Source: Prevotella sp. P3-122
GTDB taxonomy: Bacteria > Bacteroidota > Bacteroidia > Bacteroidales > Bacteroidaceae
NCBI RefSeq assembly: GCF_002251365.1
Contig: NZ_NPJH01000041.1
Span: forward strand, 62,001 to 126,000
Length of the DNA: 64,000 nucleotides
Direction: 5' to 3'
Of the stretch, positions 9,436 through 18,630 are shown piece by piece. A model generated the notes under the pieces. That model was not told the origin of the DNA and made no database searches. It saw only the letters and a program-made list of their open reading frames with translations. Within the stretch, counting starts at the first letter, position 1. Every line of letters starts with the position of its first letter. Position numbers and translations under genes: made by a program.

Positions 9436-10212
9436 ATGATGTTATTTCGCATTCACATAAGTTCCACTCTCGTACACGTGATCTACGCCATAGCGTTGTC
9501 CGTAACCGCCATGATACCGCAGGCCATGGCCGATAGCCACGCTTGCCCTGTGCAGCTACCGCAGCCACGGGGTGTCACCACGCAGTGGAAGGCAGGTGTG
9601 GTTATGACCGAGGAGCAGGTGGCACGCTATGGACTCGACAGTTGCTTCACCGTATGCCACATCAGCGACGGCGTGTTTGCCAGGATGAATGGTCGCTCGT
9701 TCAAGAACAATCCCCAAATAGTGCGTGCCGACCTCCGATACTTGCGTTTGCTCCACTACGATGCTGTTGGTAATATCCTTGCGGGTGAGATGGTTTGCAA
9801 CAAAGCTATAGCCGCTGACCTCGTAGCTATCTTCAGAAAGCTGTTTGATGCTCGATACCCTATTGAGCGTATGGTGCTGATAGATGACTATGACGCTAAC
9901 GACGAGCGTTCGATGTCTGCCAACAATTCCTCGTGCTTCTGCTTCCGTAAAGTAGCTGGCGCACGTACTTTGTCAAAACATGCACAGGGAATGGCCGTGG
10001 ATATCAATCCCCTTTACAATCCCTGTGTTAAGACACGCAACGGCCGTCGCATCGTACAGCCCGCAGTGGCTGGCAAATGGTGCGACCGCACAAGGAACTT
10101 CAAATACAAAATATCACGTGGCGACCTTTGCTACAGACTGTTCCGCGAACATGGCTTTCTATGGGGCGGTGACTGGAAGAACAGCAAGGACTACCAGCAT
10201 TTCGAGAAATAA
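9436..10212 (+). CDS. Secreted M15-family peptidase (D-Ala-D-Ala carboxypeptidase-like)
   Basis: This 258-residue protein has an N-terminal hydrophobic signal segment (about 8-32, ending near MADSHA) and a C-terminal M15 (VanY-like) fold. Zinc ligands are visible as His182 and Asp189 in SKHAQGMAVDINP, and His255 in the terminal DYQHFEK. Family members cleave peptidoglycan stem peptides or release terminal D-alanine, so a periplasmic cell-wall role is likely. Two ATGs (9436, 9439) are equally plausible starts. It stands alone, between the divergent ATPase operon and the next promoter. Confidence 0.85.
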   Translation: MMLFRIHISSTLVHVIYAIALSVTAMIPQAMADSHACPVQLPQPRGVTTQWKAGVVMTEEQVARYGLDSCFTVCHISDGVFARMNGRSFKNNPQIVRADLRYLRLLHYDAVGNILAGEMVCNKAIAADLVAIFRKLFDARYPIERMVLIDDYDANDERSMSANNSSCFCFRKVAGARTLSKHAQGMAVDINPLYNPCVKTRNGRRIVQPAVAGKWCDRTRNFKYKISRGDLCYRLFREHGFLWGGDWKNSKDYQHFEK

Positions 10213-10306
10213 TGCCTGTTGCCTCGCTGTTTGCAACGCCAGAATGGCATTATGCCACAACAAAGCAAAAGGAAACATAAAAGTACGAAAATATAGAGCC
10301 TCCATC

Positions 10307-10337
10307 TTTGCAGCCCCGCTTTTTCTGTTTATCTTTG
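10307..10337 (+). promoter_or_regulatory. Bacteroidetes-type promoter for the Ntn hydrolase gene
   Basis: TTTG (10307-10310), a 19-nt spacer and TATCTTTG (10330-10337) give a perfect match. The start codon at 10371 is preceded by an AAAAAGGAGG tract that can serve as a strong ribosome-binding site. Confidence 0.75.
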
Positions 10338-10370
10338 AAGCCACAACCATATAAAAAAGGAGGCAACATT

Positions 10371-11453
10371 ATGAAACGTTTATTCATTCTGGTGACAATG
10401 ATCACCATCGGGGCAATCGTCAATTCTTCCCGCGCCTGCACAGGCATCACCCTCCATTCCGCTGATGGGGCCACCATCACGGCGCGCACCATAGAATGGG
10501 CTGGCAACGACCTGGAAAGCAGGTATTCTGTTGTTCCCAGAGGCTACACGCAGCAGTCGTATGTCCCTGGAGGCCTGAAGGAGGGCATGACCTTCAAGGC
10601 CAAGTACGGATATGTGGGACTCGCTGTGGAGCAGGAGGAGTTTGTCGTTGATGGGCTCAACGAGGCTGGCCTGGCTGCAGCGTTGTTCTATTTCCCTGAC
10701 TATGGTCAGTATGAAGACTACGACCCTGCCAGCAAGTCTACAACCATCAGCGACCTTCAGCTCGTGTCGTGGATATTGTCCCGTTTCAGCACGATAGATG
10801 AGGTCCGCGAGGCCATCAGCGGCATTCATGTCGTTACAATTGACCCACGTGGCTCTACCGTCCACTGGCGCATCACAGAGGAGAACGGACGGCAGGTGGT
10901 CTTAGAGATAGTTGGCGGTAAGCCTACGTTCTACGAGAACACCCTTGGCGTACTAACCAATTCACCGGGCTTCGAGTGGCATATTACCAATCTAAACAAC
11001 TACGTCAACCTCGCATCTGGTCCCATAAAGGAGCATAAGGTTGGCGAACTCATGCTGACGGCTTTCGGAGGAGGGGCGGGACTCCACGGCATACCTGGCG
11101 ATATGACTCCACCGTCAAGGTTCGTCAGAGCAGCCTTCTTCCAAGCTACGGCGCCCAGGATGGAGACTGCCAGCAAAACTGTCACACAGGCATTCCATAT
11201 CCTAAACAACTTCGACATTCCCACAGGCATACAGTTTGCTCAGGGGCAGCCCGTGCCCGATATCCCGAGCGCAACGCAGTGGACTGTGGCCACTGACATT
11301 AAGAACCGCCGAATATACTATCGCACGATGCACAACAGCAACATCCGCTGCCTCGACCTCAACACTGTAGACTTCGGTAAGGTAAAATACAGCTCGGCAT
11401 TGCTTGACGAGGTTAAGCTTCAGCCCATAGAGACCATACGTATAGGGAAATAA
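10371..11453 (+). CDS. Choloylglycine hydrolase / penicillin V acylase-family Ntn hydrolase, exported
   Basis: This is a 360-residue linear-amide C-N hydrolase. The ATG at 10371 gives a signal peptide (MKRLFILVTMITIGAIVNSS), and cleavage would expose Cys23 in RACTGITLH as the N-terminal nucleophile. ARTIEW carries the conserved Arg, and VLTNSP and TNLNNY the conserved Asn positions. Relatives hydrolyse conjugated bile salts, penicillin V or N-acyl homoserine lactones; the substrate cannot be decided from sequence. A longer frame from 10308 overlaps the promoter and would bury the signal peptide. It is followed by a dispersed repeat. Confidence 0.87.
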   Translation: MKRLFILVTMITIGAIVNSSRACTGITLHSADGATITARTIEWAGNDLESRYSVVPRGYTQQSYVPGGLKEGMTFKAKYGYVGLAVEQEEFVVDGLNEAGLAAALFYFPDYGQYEDYDPASKSTTISDLQLVSWILSRFSTIDEVREAISGIHVVTIDPRGSTVHWRITEENGRQVVLEIVGGKPTFYENTLGVLTNSPGFEWHITNLNNYVNLASGPIKEHKVGELMLTAFGGGAGLHGIPGDMTPPSRFVRAAFFQATAPRMETASKTVTQAFHILNNFDIPTGIQFAQGQPVPDIPSATQWTVATDIKNRRIYYRTMHNSNIRCLDLNTVDFGKVKYSSALLDEVKLQPIETIRIGK

Positions 11454-11486
11454 TAGGAAGCAAAGGAAACGGCAATGGGCATCAAA

Positions 11487-11650
11487 TTATTAGGGCGTAT
11501 AGTTTGTTGTACCCCCAAACGGAAAACCGTGTAGGTTCCTGATTTTGGTTGACTACTTACTTGCTTGCTGCAAATATAGTAACCAGAATGCGCTGTAAGC
11601 GCAAAAGCGCATAGCCCAGGGTAGAGCGTGGCGACACCCTGGGTATTTTC
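11487..11650. repeat. Dispersed element copy 1 (GCGCTGTAAGCGC / CCCAGGGT core)
   Basis: This stretch has a ~95-bp lead (from ATTAGGGCGTATAGTTTG) and a core with CGCTGTAAGCGCAAAAGCG, then AGCCCAGGGT and ACCCTGGGT as inverted arms. It is clearly similar to 18631-18778, and the core recurs at 37640-37710. The rest of the interval 11454-11844 shows no gene; a -7 box (TAAATTTG, 11762-11769) without a matching -33 may serve the next gene. Confidence 0.8.
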
Positions 11651-11844
11651 ATGTCGGTAATCGTCGCGCTGAAAGTGCAAAAGAGTAGATAACAACGGGG
11701 GACACTCTATCAAATTATGCTTTTTTCGGGGATATGACATGCTCAATTTAAAGTTTTTGACTAAATTTGCACATTGAACGACGTTCGTGCACGGCATACA
11801 TACTATGGTATAATGGACACGGACTATATAACAATGATTTAGAA

Positions 11845-12462
11845 ATGAAAATATTTGCAATAGGAATGAACTATGCCCTGCACAATAAAGAACTGCACGG
11901 CACGTTATTAAAACCGGAGGCCCCCGTAATCTTCACCAAGGCCGACTCAGCCTTGCTGAAAGACCACAAGCCTTTCTTCGTCCCTGACCATCTGGGACGC
12001 ATTGACTATGAGACTGAGCTTGTTGTCAGGATTTGCAGGCTGGGAAAGAACATTCCCGTCCGTTTTGCCCATAGATATTACGATGCTGTAACCGTAGGTA
12101 TAGACTTCACGGCACGCGAGATGCAGACAAGGCTACGCGAGAAAGGACTGCCTTGGGAGATATGTAAGGGATTCGACGGCTCGGCAGCTATTGGCGAGTG
12201 GGTGGAGAAGGATAAGTTCAGGGATGTTCAGGCCCTACGCTTCCACCTCGACATCAACGGCGCACGTGTACAGGAGGGGTGCGCATGTGACATGCTTTTC
12301 AAGATTGACGAGATAATTAGCTACATCAGCCAGTTCTTCACCCTCAAGACTGGTGACCTGCTATACACCGGTACGCCGGCAGGCGTGGGACCAGTGAACA
12401 TAGGTGACCATATGGAAGGATATATTGAGGACCGGAAGGTTCTGGAGTTTAACTGCAAATAA
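11845..12462 (+). CDS. Fumarylacetoacetate hydrolase-family protein (YcgM/FAHD1-like)
   Basis: This 205-residue single-domain protein of the FAH superfamily probably acts as an acylpyruvate hydrolase or oxaloacetate decarboxylase in the cytosol. The start MKIFAIGMNYALHNKELHG is typical of short Bacteroidetes members. DYETELVVRI carries the acidic metal-binding segment, KGFDGSA the catalytic Lys region, and TGTPAGVGP the family C-terminal loop. A longer frame from 11767 lacks conservation and overlaps the upstream -7 box. porU starts 25 nt after the stop, so the two are probably co-transcribed, although no functional link is obvious. Confidence 0.85.
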   Translation: MKIFAIGMNYALHNKELHGTLLKPEAPVIFTKADSALLKDHKPFFVPDHLGRIDYETELVVRICRLGKNIPVRFAHRYYDAVTVGIDFTAREMQTRLREKGLPWEICKGFDGSAAIGEWVEKDKFRDVQALRFHLDINGARVQEGCACDMLFKIDEIISYISQFFTLKTGDLLYTGTPAGVGPVNIGDHMEGYIEDRKVLEFNCK

Positions 12463-12487
12463 AACCTATCTTACACATATTATATAT

Positions 12488-15400
12488 ATGCGATACGCAA
12501 CAGCCCTTTGGCTTCTCACTGCCATGCTGGCAATATGCCAGCCTGCCTGTGCGCAACGTTTCTTCAACCTCACGTCATCACAGGTAGAGATAGACTCCGT
12601 GATGCCTGAATTCTCGTATTCCCTACCGTTGGAGGGCAGCTATGAGGATTCGGTGTATACGGTGAGCATTCTGTACCCAGAGTTTATTGACATGACAAAC
12701 CGTGACCTGACCAACTATGAGGCGCTGACCGATGACGAGCTGCCAGAAATGCCACTTATCACGCAGCGTATAGCCGTCAGCAGAAAGAAGGCAAGTCTGG
12801 AGATATTCTTCCGCCCGCTCGTTATGCGGGAGGGTAGGGGACAGATACTCGTAAGCTTCATGCTGAAAGTAGAGGCTACACCAAAGACTAAGGCGGAAAG
12901 ACGCGCTCTGGCTAAGACGCGCGCTGCGGGGACAGCAAGCCGATATGCAGCCAAGTCTGTGCTCGCAGAGGGAAAATGGGCTAAGATTAGGGTCCCCGAG
13001 ACAGGACTGTACCAGCTTACCGATGCATATGTGAGGAAACTTGGCTTCACAAGTCTTGCAAAGGTGAAGGTGTATGGCTACGGAGGCAACCTTCAGCCAG
13101 AGAAGCTCGATGCTGAATATCTTGCTGCCCATGATGATCTGAAGGAAGTGCCCGTGTATGAGGCCGACGGCAGGAAAGTGTTCTATGGATTGGGGCCTGT
13201 GACATGGAGTACTAACTCCAGCGCAAGGCGCACGCGTAACCCATACTCCGATTACGGCTACTATTTCCTTACCGAGAATGATGCTGAGCCGCTGACAGCT
13301 GACTCTGCCGACTTTGTCAAGGCGTTCTATCCTTCGCCTGATTACTACCACACCATTAGCGAGAGCGATGGTTTCGCATGGTATCACGGAGGACGTAACC
13401 TCTTCGATGTGAGGCCTATCCCCCTTAACAGCACTCAGACAACGGTATTCACCAACGAGGCTGGAGCAACAACCGGAAAGCTCACGGTGAACATCACGGC
13501 TGGGGTGGTAAGCACGGCGAGCGTGATGATTAATGACTCGCTCCTCGGCAACATTTCCGTAAGTCAACTGAAATATTACACGGGCAACGAGGAGACGGCC
13601 TCATATAGTATAAAGGGGCTGCATGCCAAGGACACTGTGAAAATTACCACTATAGCAGGAGGTCCTGTCCACTTGGACTTCGTGTCGATGGCATGGACAA
13701 AGGCCAAGCCTGCACCGGAGCTGAGCCTGACTTACCCTTCTCCGGAATATGTATATCACATAACCAATCAGAACCTGCATGCCGACAGCGCAATCGACAT
13801 GGTGATAATAATACCTACATCGCAAAAACTCAGGGCGCAGGCCGACAGGCTTGCCGATTTCCATCGCAGTCACGATGGTTTGAGAGTGAAAGTGGTGCCC
13901 GCAGACGAACTGTTCAACGAATTCTCCAGTGGTACTCCCGATGCCAATGCCTACCGCCGCTACCTGAAGATGCTCTACGACCGTACCGTGGACGACAAGG
14001 ACATGCCACGCTTCCTGCTGCTTTTTGGCGACTGCGTGTGGGACAACCGCATGCTCACCTCCAACTGCCGCACGATGTCGCCCGACGACTACCTGCTGGC
14101 ATATGAGAGTGAGAACTCGTTCAGTGAGACTACATGCTATGTTGACGATGGCTATTTCTGTCTGCTTGACGACGGAGAGGGAGGAAGCCTGCTCACGTCG
14201 GATAAGCCAGACGTGGCAGTGGGACGTTTTCCCGTGACGACAGACGCAGAGGCCAAGATAATAGTAGACAAGACCATCAACTACGTGGAGAACAACAATG
14301 CGGGAAGCTGGCAGAACACTCTGGTGTTTCTGGGCGATGACGGTGATGCCAACGTACATATGAGGGACATCAACTCGGTTGCCGATGAGACCAGCAGCAC
14401 TCATCCGGGCTACTTGGTCAAGAAGGTGATGTGGGATGCCTACCAGCAGGAGACATCGGCAACGGGCAACACCTATCCGGAGGTGAGAAACACCATACTT
14501 AAGCAGCAGGCCGCAGGCGCGCTCGTAATTGACTATGGTGGCCATGGGCGCCCAGACCAGATATCTCACGAGAACGTACTCCGTCTGACCGACTTTGTAG
14601 ACTTCAGTAATACCAACCTCCCACTGTGGATAACAGCCTCGTGCGACATTATGCCCTTTGACGGAGTGGTGCCAACCATCGGTGAGACTGCTCTGCTGAA
14701 CAGCAAGGGTGGGGCAGTGGCCTTCTTCGGAACGACACGGACGGTGTTCGTGCTTCAAAACAAGTCCATTAACCATGCCTTTTTGAGGTATGTGCTGAGT
14801 TTCGATGAGCAGGGAAACCCCATTACCATAGGCGAGGCGCAGAGGCTGACAAAGTGTTACCTTGTGACATCGGGTGAGGACCGCACGGCCAACAAACTGC
14901 AGTACTCATTGCTCGGTGACCCTGCCGTGGCACTGCATCTGCCTGCATACAATGTGGTCATTGACTCCATTAACGGCATCAGCACCGACAACCCCACCAG
15001 TGTGGCAACCATGAAGGCTGGAAGCATGGCACGGGTAGCGGGGCATATAGAGGGATGCCCCGACTTCAATGGTTTGCTCACTGCGACTGTCAGAGACTCA
15101 CGGCAGCTCATCACCTGCAACATGAACTCGTCTGCTAAAGCTGATACGGCCTTCACCTACTACGACTACAATAAATACCTTTATAACGGGGCCGACAGCG
15201 TGAGGAATGGAACGTTCAACTTCAGATTCTCGGTACCAATGGATATTAACTACAGCAATGGCAACGGAAACATTACTATCCACGCCGTCAGCGACGATAG
15301 AAGGTTAGCTCATGGCTCCACCACCAGATTTAAGGTGGGAGGTACAGAGCATATCGACAACGACTCCATTGGCCCGTCAATATACTGCTACCTTAACTCG

Positions 15401-16027
15401 CCGCTGTTCACCAATGGAGGTGACGTCAACACCACCCCATTCTTCGTGGCGAACATCACTGATGCTGATGGCATCAATACAACAGGCAACGGCATAGGCC
15501 ATGACCTGCAGCTGATTGTTGACGGCGACGTGTCGAAAACATACGTTCTCAACGACAATTTCGTATACGACTTTGGTACCTATACCAGCGGTACTACCTA
15601 CTACGCCATACCGGAACTGGAGCCAGGCCATCACACGCTGCAGTTCAGGGCATGGGACATTCTTAACAACTCCTCGGTGGCCAAGCTCGACTTCAACGTC
15701 GTGAGCGGACTCAAGCCAAGGGTTACGAAGGTGAGCGCAACCAACAATCCTGCCACCACAGAGACAACATTCATAGTGACACACGACCGAAACAATGGCG
15801 AGATGGACGTGGTGATAGAGGTCTTCGATGCCAGTGGACGCCTGCTGTGGAAGCATGGCGAGAGCGGCGCGAGTGTGGGCAACACGTATACCGTGAAATG
15901 GAATCTCACCACCGACGGCGGACAAAAACTGCAGACGGGAGTATACCTGTACAGGGCAAGAGTGTCGTGCGACGGCAGCAGCCAGGCCACCAAAGCCAAC
16001 AAACTTGTTGTCATAGGCAATAAATAG
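12488..16027 (+). CDS. porU: Type IX secretion system sortase PorU
   Basis: PorU is the surface C25 (gingipain-type) peptidase that removes C-terminal signals from T9SS cargo and attaches them to A-LPS. The 1179-residue protein starts at the ATG at 12488. It has a signal peptide ending near PACAQ, a long beta-rich N-terminal region, and the C25 catalytic domain with His686 (DYGGHGRP) and Cys719 (TASCDI). It ends in an uncleaved C-terminal Ig-like domain (VIEVFDASGRLLW, then TGVYLYRARV). A longer frame from 12404 overlaps the FAH gene and is rejected. porV follows 68 nt downstream, the usual T9SS pairing. Confidence 0.95.
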   Translation: MRYATALWLLTAMLAICQPACAQRFFNLTSSQVEIDSVMPEFSYSLPLEGSYEDSVYTVSILYPEFIDMTNRDLTNYEALTDDELPEMPLITQRIAVSRKKASLEIFFRPLVMREGRGQILVSFMLKVEATPKTKAERRALAKTRAAGTASRYAAKSVLAEGKWAKIRVPETGLYQLTDAYVRKLGFTSLAKVKVYGYGGNLQPEKLDAEYLAAHDDLKEVPVYEADGRKVFYGLGPVTWSTNSSARRTRNPYSDYGYYFLTENDAEPLTADSADFVKAFYPSPDYYHTISESDGFAWYHGGRNLFDVRPIPLNSTQTTVFTNEAGATTGKLTVNITAGVVSTASVMINDSLLGNISVSQLKYYTGNEETASYSIKGLHAKDTVKITTIAGGPVHLDFVSMAWTKAKPAPELSLTYPSPEYVYHITNQNLHADSAIDMVIIIPTSQKLRAQADRLADFHRSHDGLRVKVVPADELFNEFSSGTPDANAYRRYLKMLYDRTVDDKDMPRFLLLFGDCVWDNRMLTSNCRTMSPDDYLLAYESENSFSETTCYVDDGYFCLLDDGEGGSLLTSDKPDVAVGRFPVTTDAEAKIIVDKTINYVENNNAGSWQNTLVFLGDDGDANVHMRDINSVADETSSTHPGYLVKKVMWDAYQQETSATGNTYPEVRNTILKQQAAGALVIDYGGHGRPDQISHENVLRLTDFVDFSNTNLPLWITASCDIMPFDGVVPTIGETALLNSKGGAVAFFGTTRTVFVLQNKSINHAFLRYVLSFDEQGNPITIGEAQRLTKCYLVTSGEDRTANKLQYSLLGDPAVALHLPAYNVVIDSINGISTDNPTSVATMKAGSMARVAGHIEGCPDFNGLLTATVRDSRQLITCNMNSSAKADTAFTYYDYNKYLYNGADSVRNGTFNFRFSVPMDINYSNGNGNITIHAVSDDRRLAHGSTTRFKVGGTEHIDNDSIGPSIYCYLNSPLFTNGGDVNTTPFFVANITDADGINTTGNGIGHDLQLIVDGDVSKTYVLNDNFVYDFGTYTSGTTYYAIPELEPGHHTLQFRAWDILNNSSVAKLDFNVVSGLKPRVTKVSATNNPATTETTFIVTHDRNNGEMDVVIEVFDASGRLLWKHGESGASVGNTYTVKWNLTTDGGQKLQTGVYLYRARVSCDGSSQATKANKLVVIGNK

Positions 16028-16095
16028 GCGCAATCAACGTTTTACATACTGTACAATAAGTTCAAAAAATACAAAATAACAGCAATAAGACGAAT

Positions 16096-17274
16096 ATGAA
16101 CACCAGACAGATAGTCATCATAGCATGTGTAATACTGATGCTGCCAATGAAAATGGCAGCCCAGGACAAGGCCAACATGTTCAATCCTATCAATACCTCA
16201 GTAACATCGCAGACCATCGCACCTGATGCCAGAGCCGCTGGTATGGGCGACGTGGGAGCCGCTACTGACCCTGATGTGGTATCGCAATATTGGAATCCGG
16301 CAAAATATCCATTCACCATATCTCGTGCGGGAGTAGCGCTAAACTATACGCCGTGGCTGCGCCAGCTGGTGTCGGACATCGACCTGGCATACCTTGTAGG
16401 CTACTACCGCATAGGCGACTATAGCGCTGTGTCGGGCTCGCTGAGGTATTTCTCGCTTGGAGAGGTGTATACCAACAGCTCCATGACGGGAGAAGACGAC
16501 ATGACGATTAATCCATACGAGATGTCGCTCGACGTGGCTTACTCGCTCATGCTCAGTGAGCATTTCTCCATCTCGGCAGGAGTGAGGTGGATATACTCCG
16601 ACCTCACGTATGACTATACCGAGGATACGTCTCCCGGTTCGGCTTTCGCTGCTGACATCTCCATGTATTACCAGAACTACATTAACCTTGGACCAAGGGA
16701 ATGTCAGCTGGGACTGGGTCTCAACGTCTCGAATATCGGTAGCAAGATTACCTTCGGCGGCGATGACAACAGCGAGTTCATTCCTACAAACCTCAGGCTC
16801 GGTGCGTCGCTCATGATACCTATCGACGAGTACAACCGCTTCACCATAGCTGCTGATGCCAACAAGCTGCTTGTGCCGACATACCCCAAGCAGAACGAGG
16901 GAGAGAGCACCGAGGACTATACCGAGAGGGTGCAGAAGGACTATTACGACGTATCGAGCATAAGTGGTATCTTCAAGAGTTTCGGAGATGCACCTAATGG
17001 CTTCAAGGAGGAGCTGCAGGAGATACAGTGGAGCGTGGGAGCTGAGTACATATACAACGACAAGTTCGCACTCAGGGCGGGCTACCACCACGAGAGCGAG
17101 AACAAGGGCAACAGAAAGTATTTCACCGTGGGAGCGGGCTTCCGTATGAATGTCTTCTCGCTTGACGCTGGATATGTCATCGCTACGGCCAAGAGCAACC
17201 CTCTCGACCAGACATTGCGCTTCACCCTGAGCTTCGACATGGACGGTATCAAGGACCTCTTCAACAGACGATGA
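16096..17274 (+). CDS. porV: Type IX secretion system outer-membrane protein PorV
   Basis: This 392-residue FadL-like beta-barrel shuttles T9SS cargo from the SprA translocon to PorU. A signal peptide (MNTRQIVIIACVILMLPMKMAAQ) is followed by the conserved N-terminal plug-like segment PDARAAGMGDVGAATDPD. Alternating aromatic and polar beta strands end in a terminal barrel strand (LRFTLSFDMDGIKDLF). It follows porU directly, and sprA is also in this window (28968-36635), so the translocon, shuttle and sortase are all encoded within 25 kb. Confidence 0.94.
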   Translation: MNTRQIVIIACVILMLPMKMAAQDKANMFNPINTSVTSQTIAPDARAAGMGDVGAATDPDVVSQYWNPAKYPFTISRAGVALNYTPWLRQLVSDIDLAYLVGYYRIGDYSAVSGSLRYFSLGEVYTNSSMTGEDDMTINPYEMSLDVAYSLMLSEHFSISAGVRWIYSDLTYDYTEDTSPGSAFAADISMYYQNYINLGPRECQLGLGLNVSNIGSKITFGGDDNSEFIPTNLRLGASLMIPIDEYNRFTIAADANKLLVPTYPKQNEGESTEDYTERVQKDYYDVSSISGIFKSFGDAPNGFKEELQEIQWSVGAEYIYNDKFALRAGYHHESENKGNRKYFTVGAGFRMNVFSLDAGYVIATAKSNPLDQTLRFTLSFDMDGIKDLFNRR

Positions 17275-17347
17275 TAGATTGTCAGGTTTCATGGGAGTCA
17301 GCAGGGTGTCTCCTAATAGTTACTACACCATATATAATAATGTAAGA

Positions 17348-17824
17348 ATGGACATAAGAGTAGGAATGGGATATGACGTCCACAAGCTGGTTGAAGGGCG
17401 TGACTTGTGGCTCGGAGGCATAAAGATTGAACATAGCCTCGGACTGCTTGGCCACAGTGATGCCGACGTGCTTATACATGCCATCTGCGATGCTCTGCTG
17501 GGTGCTGCCAACATGCGCGACATAGGCTTCCACTTTCCCGACAACTCTGCGGAGACCCTTGATATGGACTCTAAGATCATACTGAGGAAAACAATAGACC
17601 TGATAGCATCTAAGGGCTACCATCTTTGTAATATCGATGCTACGGTGTGTGCCGAACGGCCAAAGATAAACCCTCATGTCGAGAAGATGAGGGCTTGCCT
17701 TGCAAATGTCATAGGTTGTGACGGTGACCGGATTTCCATAAAGGCTACTACTACCGAGAAACTCGGATTTACCGGACGCGAGGAGGGTATCAGCGCATAT
17801 GCGGTGTGCCTCATATCTCGCTGA
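17348..17824 (+). CDS. ispF: 2-C-methyl-D-erythritol 2,4-cyclodiphosphate synthase
   Basis: This enzyme cyclises CDP-ME-2-phosphate to MEcPP in the MEP pathway; dxs of the same pathway is upstream in this window. The 158-residue protein begins MDIRVGMGYDVHKL, with metal ligands Asp and His in GYDVH and a third His in HSDADVLIH. The NSAETLDMDSKI and KATTTEKLGFTG segments are typical of the trimer's nucleotide pocket. An in-frame start at 17279 would add 23 unconserved residues and overlaps nothing useful. It lies 73 nt after porV. Confidence 0.95.
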   Translation: MDIRVGMGYDVHKLVEGRDLWLGGIKIEHSLGLLGHSDADVLIHAICDALLGAANMRDIGFHFPDNSAETLDMDSKIILRKTIDLIASKGYHLCNIDATVCAERPKINPHVEKMRACLANVIGCDGDRISIKATTTEKLGFTGREEGISAYAVCLISR

Positions 17825-17865
17825 TTATGTAAACCTTGGCTTGTTCGTGTGTAAGCAATAAGGCT

Positions 17866-17895
17866 GCTTTTGTGTACAAAAGCAAGGTGTTTTAA
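17866..17895 (+). terminator. Possible terminator after ispF
   Basis: GCTTTTG-TGTA-CAAAAGC (17866-17883) forms a 7-bp stem with a tetraloop, followed by a short T-rich stretch. It lies 42 nt after the ispF stop. Confidence 0.4.
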
Positions 17896-17987
17896 TATAT
17901 TTGCAACACTTTTTGCATTGTGTTCGGTCACGTCCTGTTGATATGTGTCAAGAAAAGCCGTGTTTTAGCATTGTTCTTTAGCTTTCT

Positions 17988-18019
17988 TTTGCTCACGTCG
18001 ATAAAACTCTATACCTTTG
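17988..18019 (+). promoter_or_regulatory. Promoter of ncRNA copy 1
   Basis: TTTG (17988-17991), a 20-nt spacer and TACCTTTG (18012-18019) fit the Bacteroidetes consensus exactly. There is no ORF downstream; a structured RNA follows. Confidence 0.75.
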
Positions 18020-18211
18020 CATCGTCAAAAGGTTAATAGATTGTTTAGGTTAGTAGTAATAGATTAGGTTTTTAGTTATTAGGTTTAAGGTAGATTTGAT
18101 TTTTTGTTTAACGGATGACAATGGAAATCGCGAGGTTTTCATTACATTGAATAAAGAAGTTAAACATAATTTACGCCGTGGCTCGTTGAGAGTCGCGGCG
18201 TAATTATTTCA
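18020..18211 (+). ncRNA. Structured small RNA, copy 1 (possible Bacteroidales-1-like class)
   Basis: This ~190-nt RNA gene has its own promoter and terminator and has an inverted second copy at 23335-23526. The 5' half is unstructured with repeated UUAGGUU motifs. An outer helix GUUUAAC (18106-18112) / GUUAAAC (18159-18165) encloses a 7-bp hairpin (18123-18140) capped by a GCGA (GNRA) tetraloop. The 3' end is a 14-bp terminator hairpin (18171-18203). Differences from copy 2 are compensatory or wobble-conserving. Its promoter-to-terminator architecture resembles the Bacteroidales-1 RNA class, but that match was not tested. Downstream, 18212-18500 shows no gene. Confidence 0.75.
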
Positions 18212-18511
18212 GCATGTTCTAAGCACATGGCATGGTTCAGTAGAAAATTCCAGGGGGGGCTACAGTGCCCCGTATGGTGAGTCTTTCCTCCATTTTTCTC
18301 TCTTATCCAGAATATGAACGGAAGATTTAATAGAGGTTCATCCGACATTTCGAGTGATTATCATTTATAGCAGTGTGGTCTGTATTTGTTACCTTCATTG
18401 CCGCTAAGGTTATAAATCTTGTCTGTGGCGTATTCATATTTGCGGTTCATGCTATATCTCGAGTGACAATATATTGTTGCGTGGTCTATGCATATATATA
18501 TCATTGCCGAT

Positions 18512-18572
18512 AAGGTTAATAACCTTTCGGGCGTAAGGTTATTAACCTTAAGGCCGTAAGGTTATTAACCTT
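18512..18572. repeat. Array of three 15-bp palindromes at 23-bp spacing (copy A)
   Basis: AAGGTTAATAACCTT (18512-18526) and AAGGTTATTAACCTT (18535-18549 and 18558-18572) are 7-1-7 palindromes repeated every 23 bp with 8-nt spacers rich in GCCGT/GGCGT. The same architecture recurs at 55736-55796. The pattern suggests either a DNA-binding-protein array or a mobile repeat. Confidence 0.85.
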
Positions 18573-18630
18573 ATCAGGGATGCAAACGTATTCATCTCCT
18601 ATGGCAAACGGTTTCACCCACTTCATTTAA

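Noticed and set aside
11420..11860. Minus-strand 146-codon ORF
   Set aside because: It is the dispersed repeat read through; the same ALYPGLCA-type peptide arises at 18623-18811, in DNA with hairpin structure rather than coding character.
18512..18572. CRISPR-like array
   Set aside because: The 15-bp palindromes and 8-nt spacers are far too short for a CRISPR array, and the spacers are themselves similar to each other.
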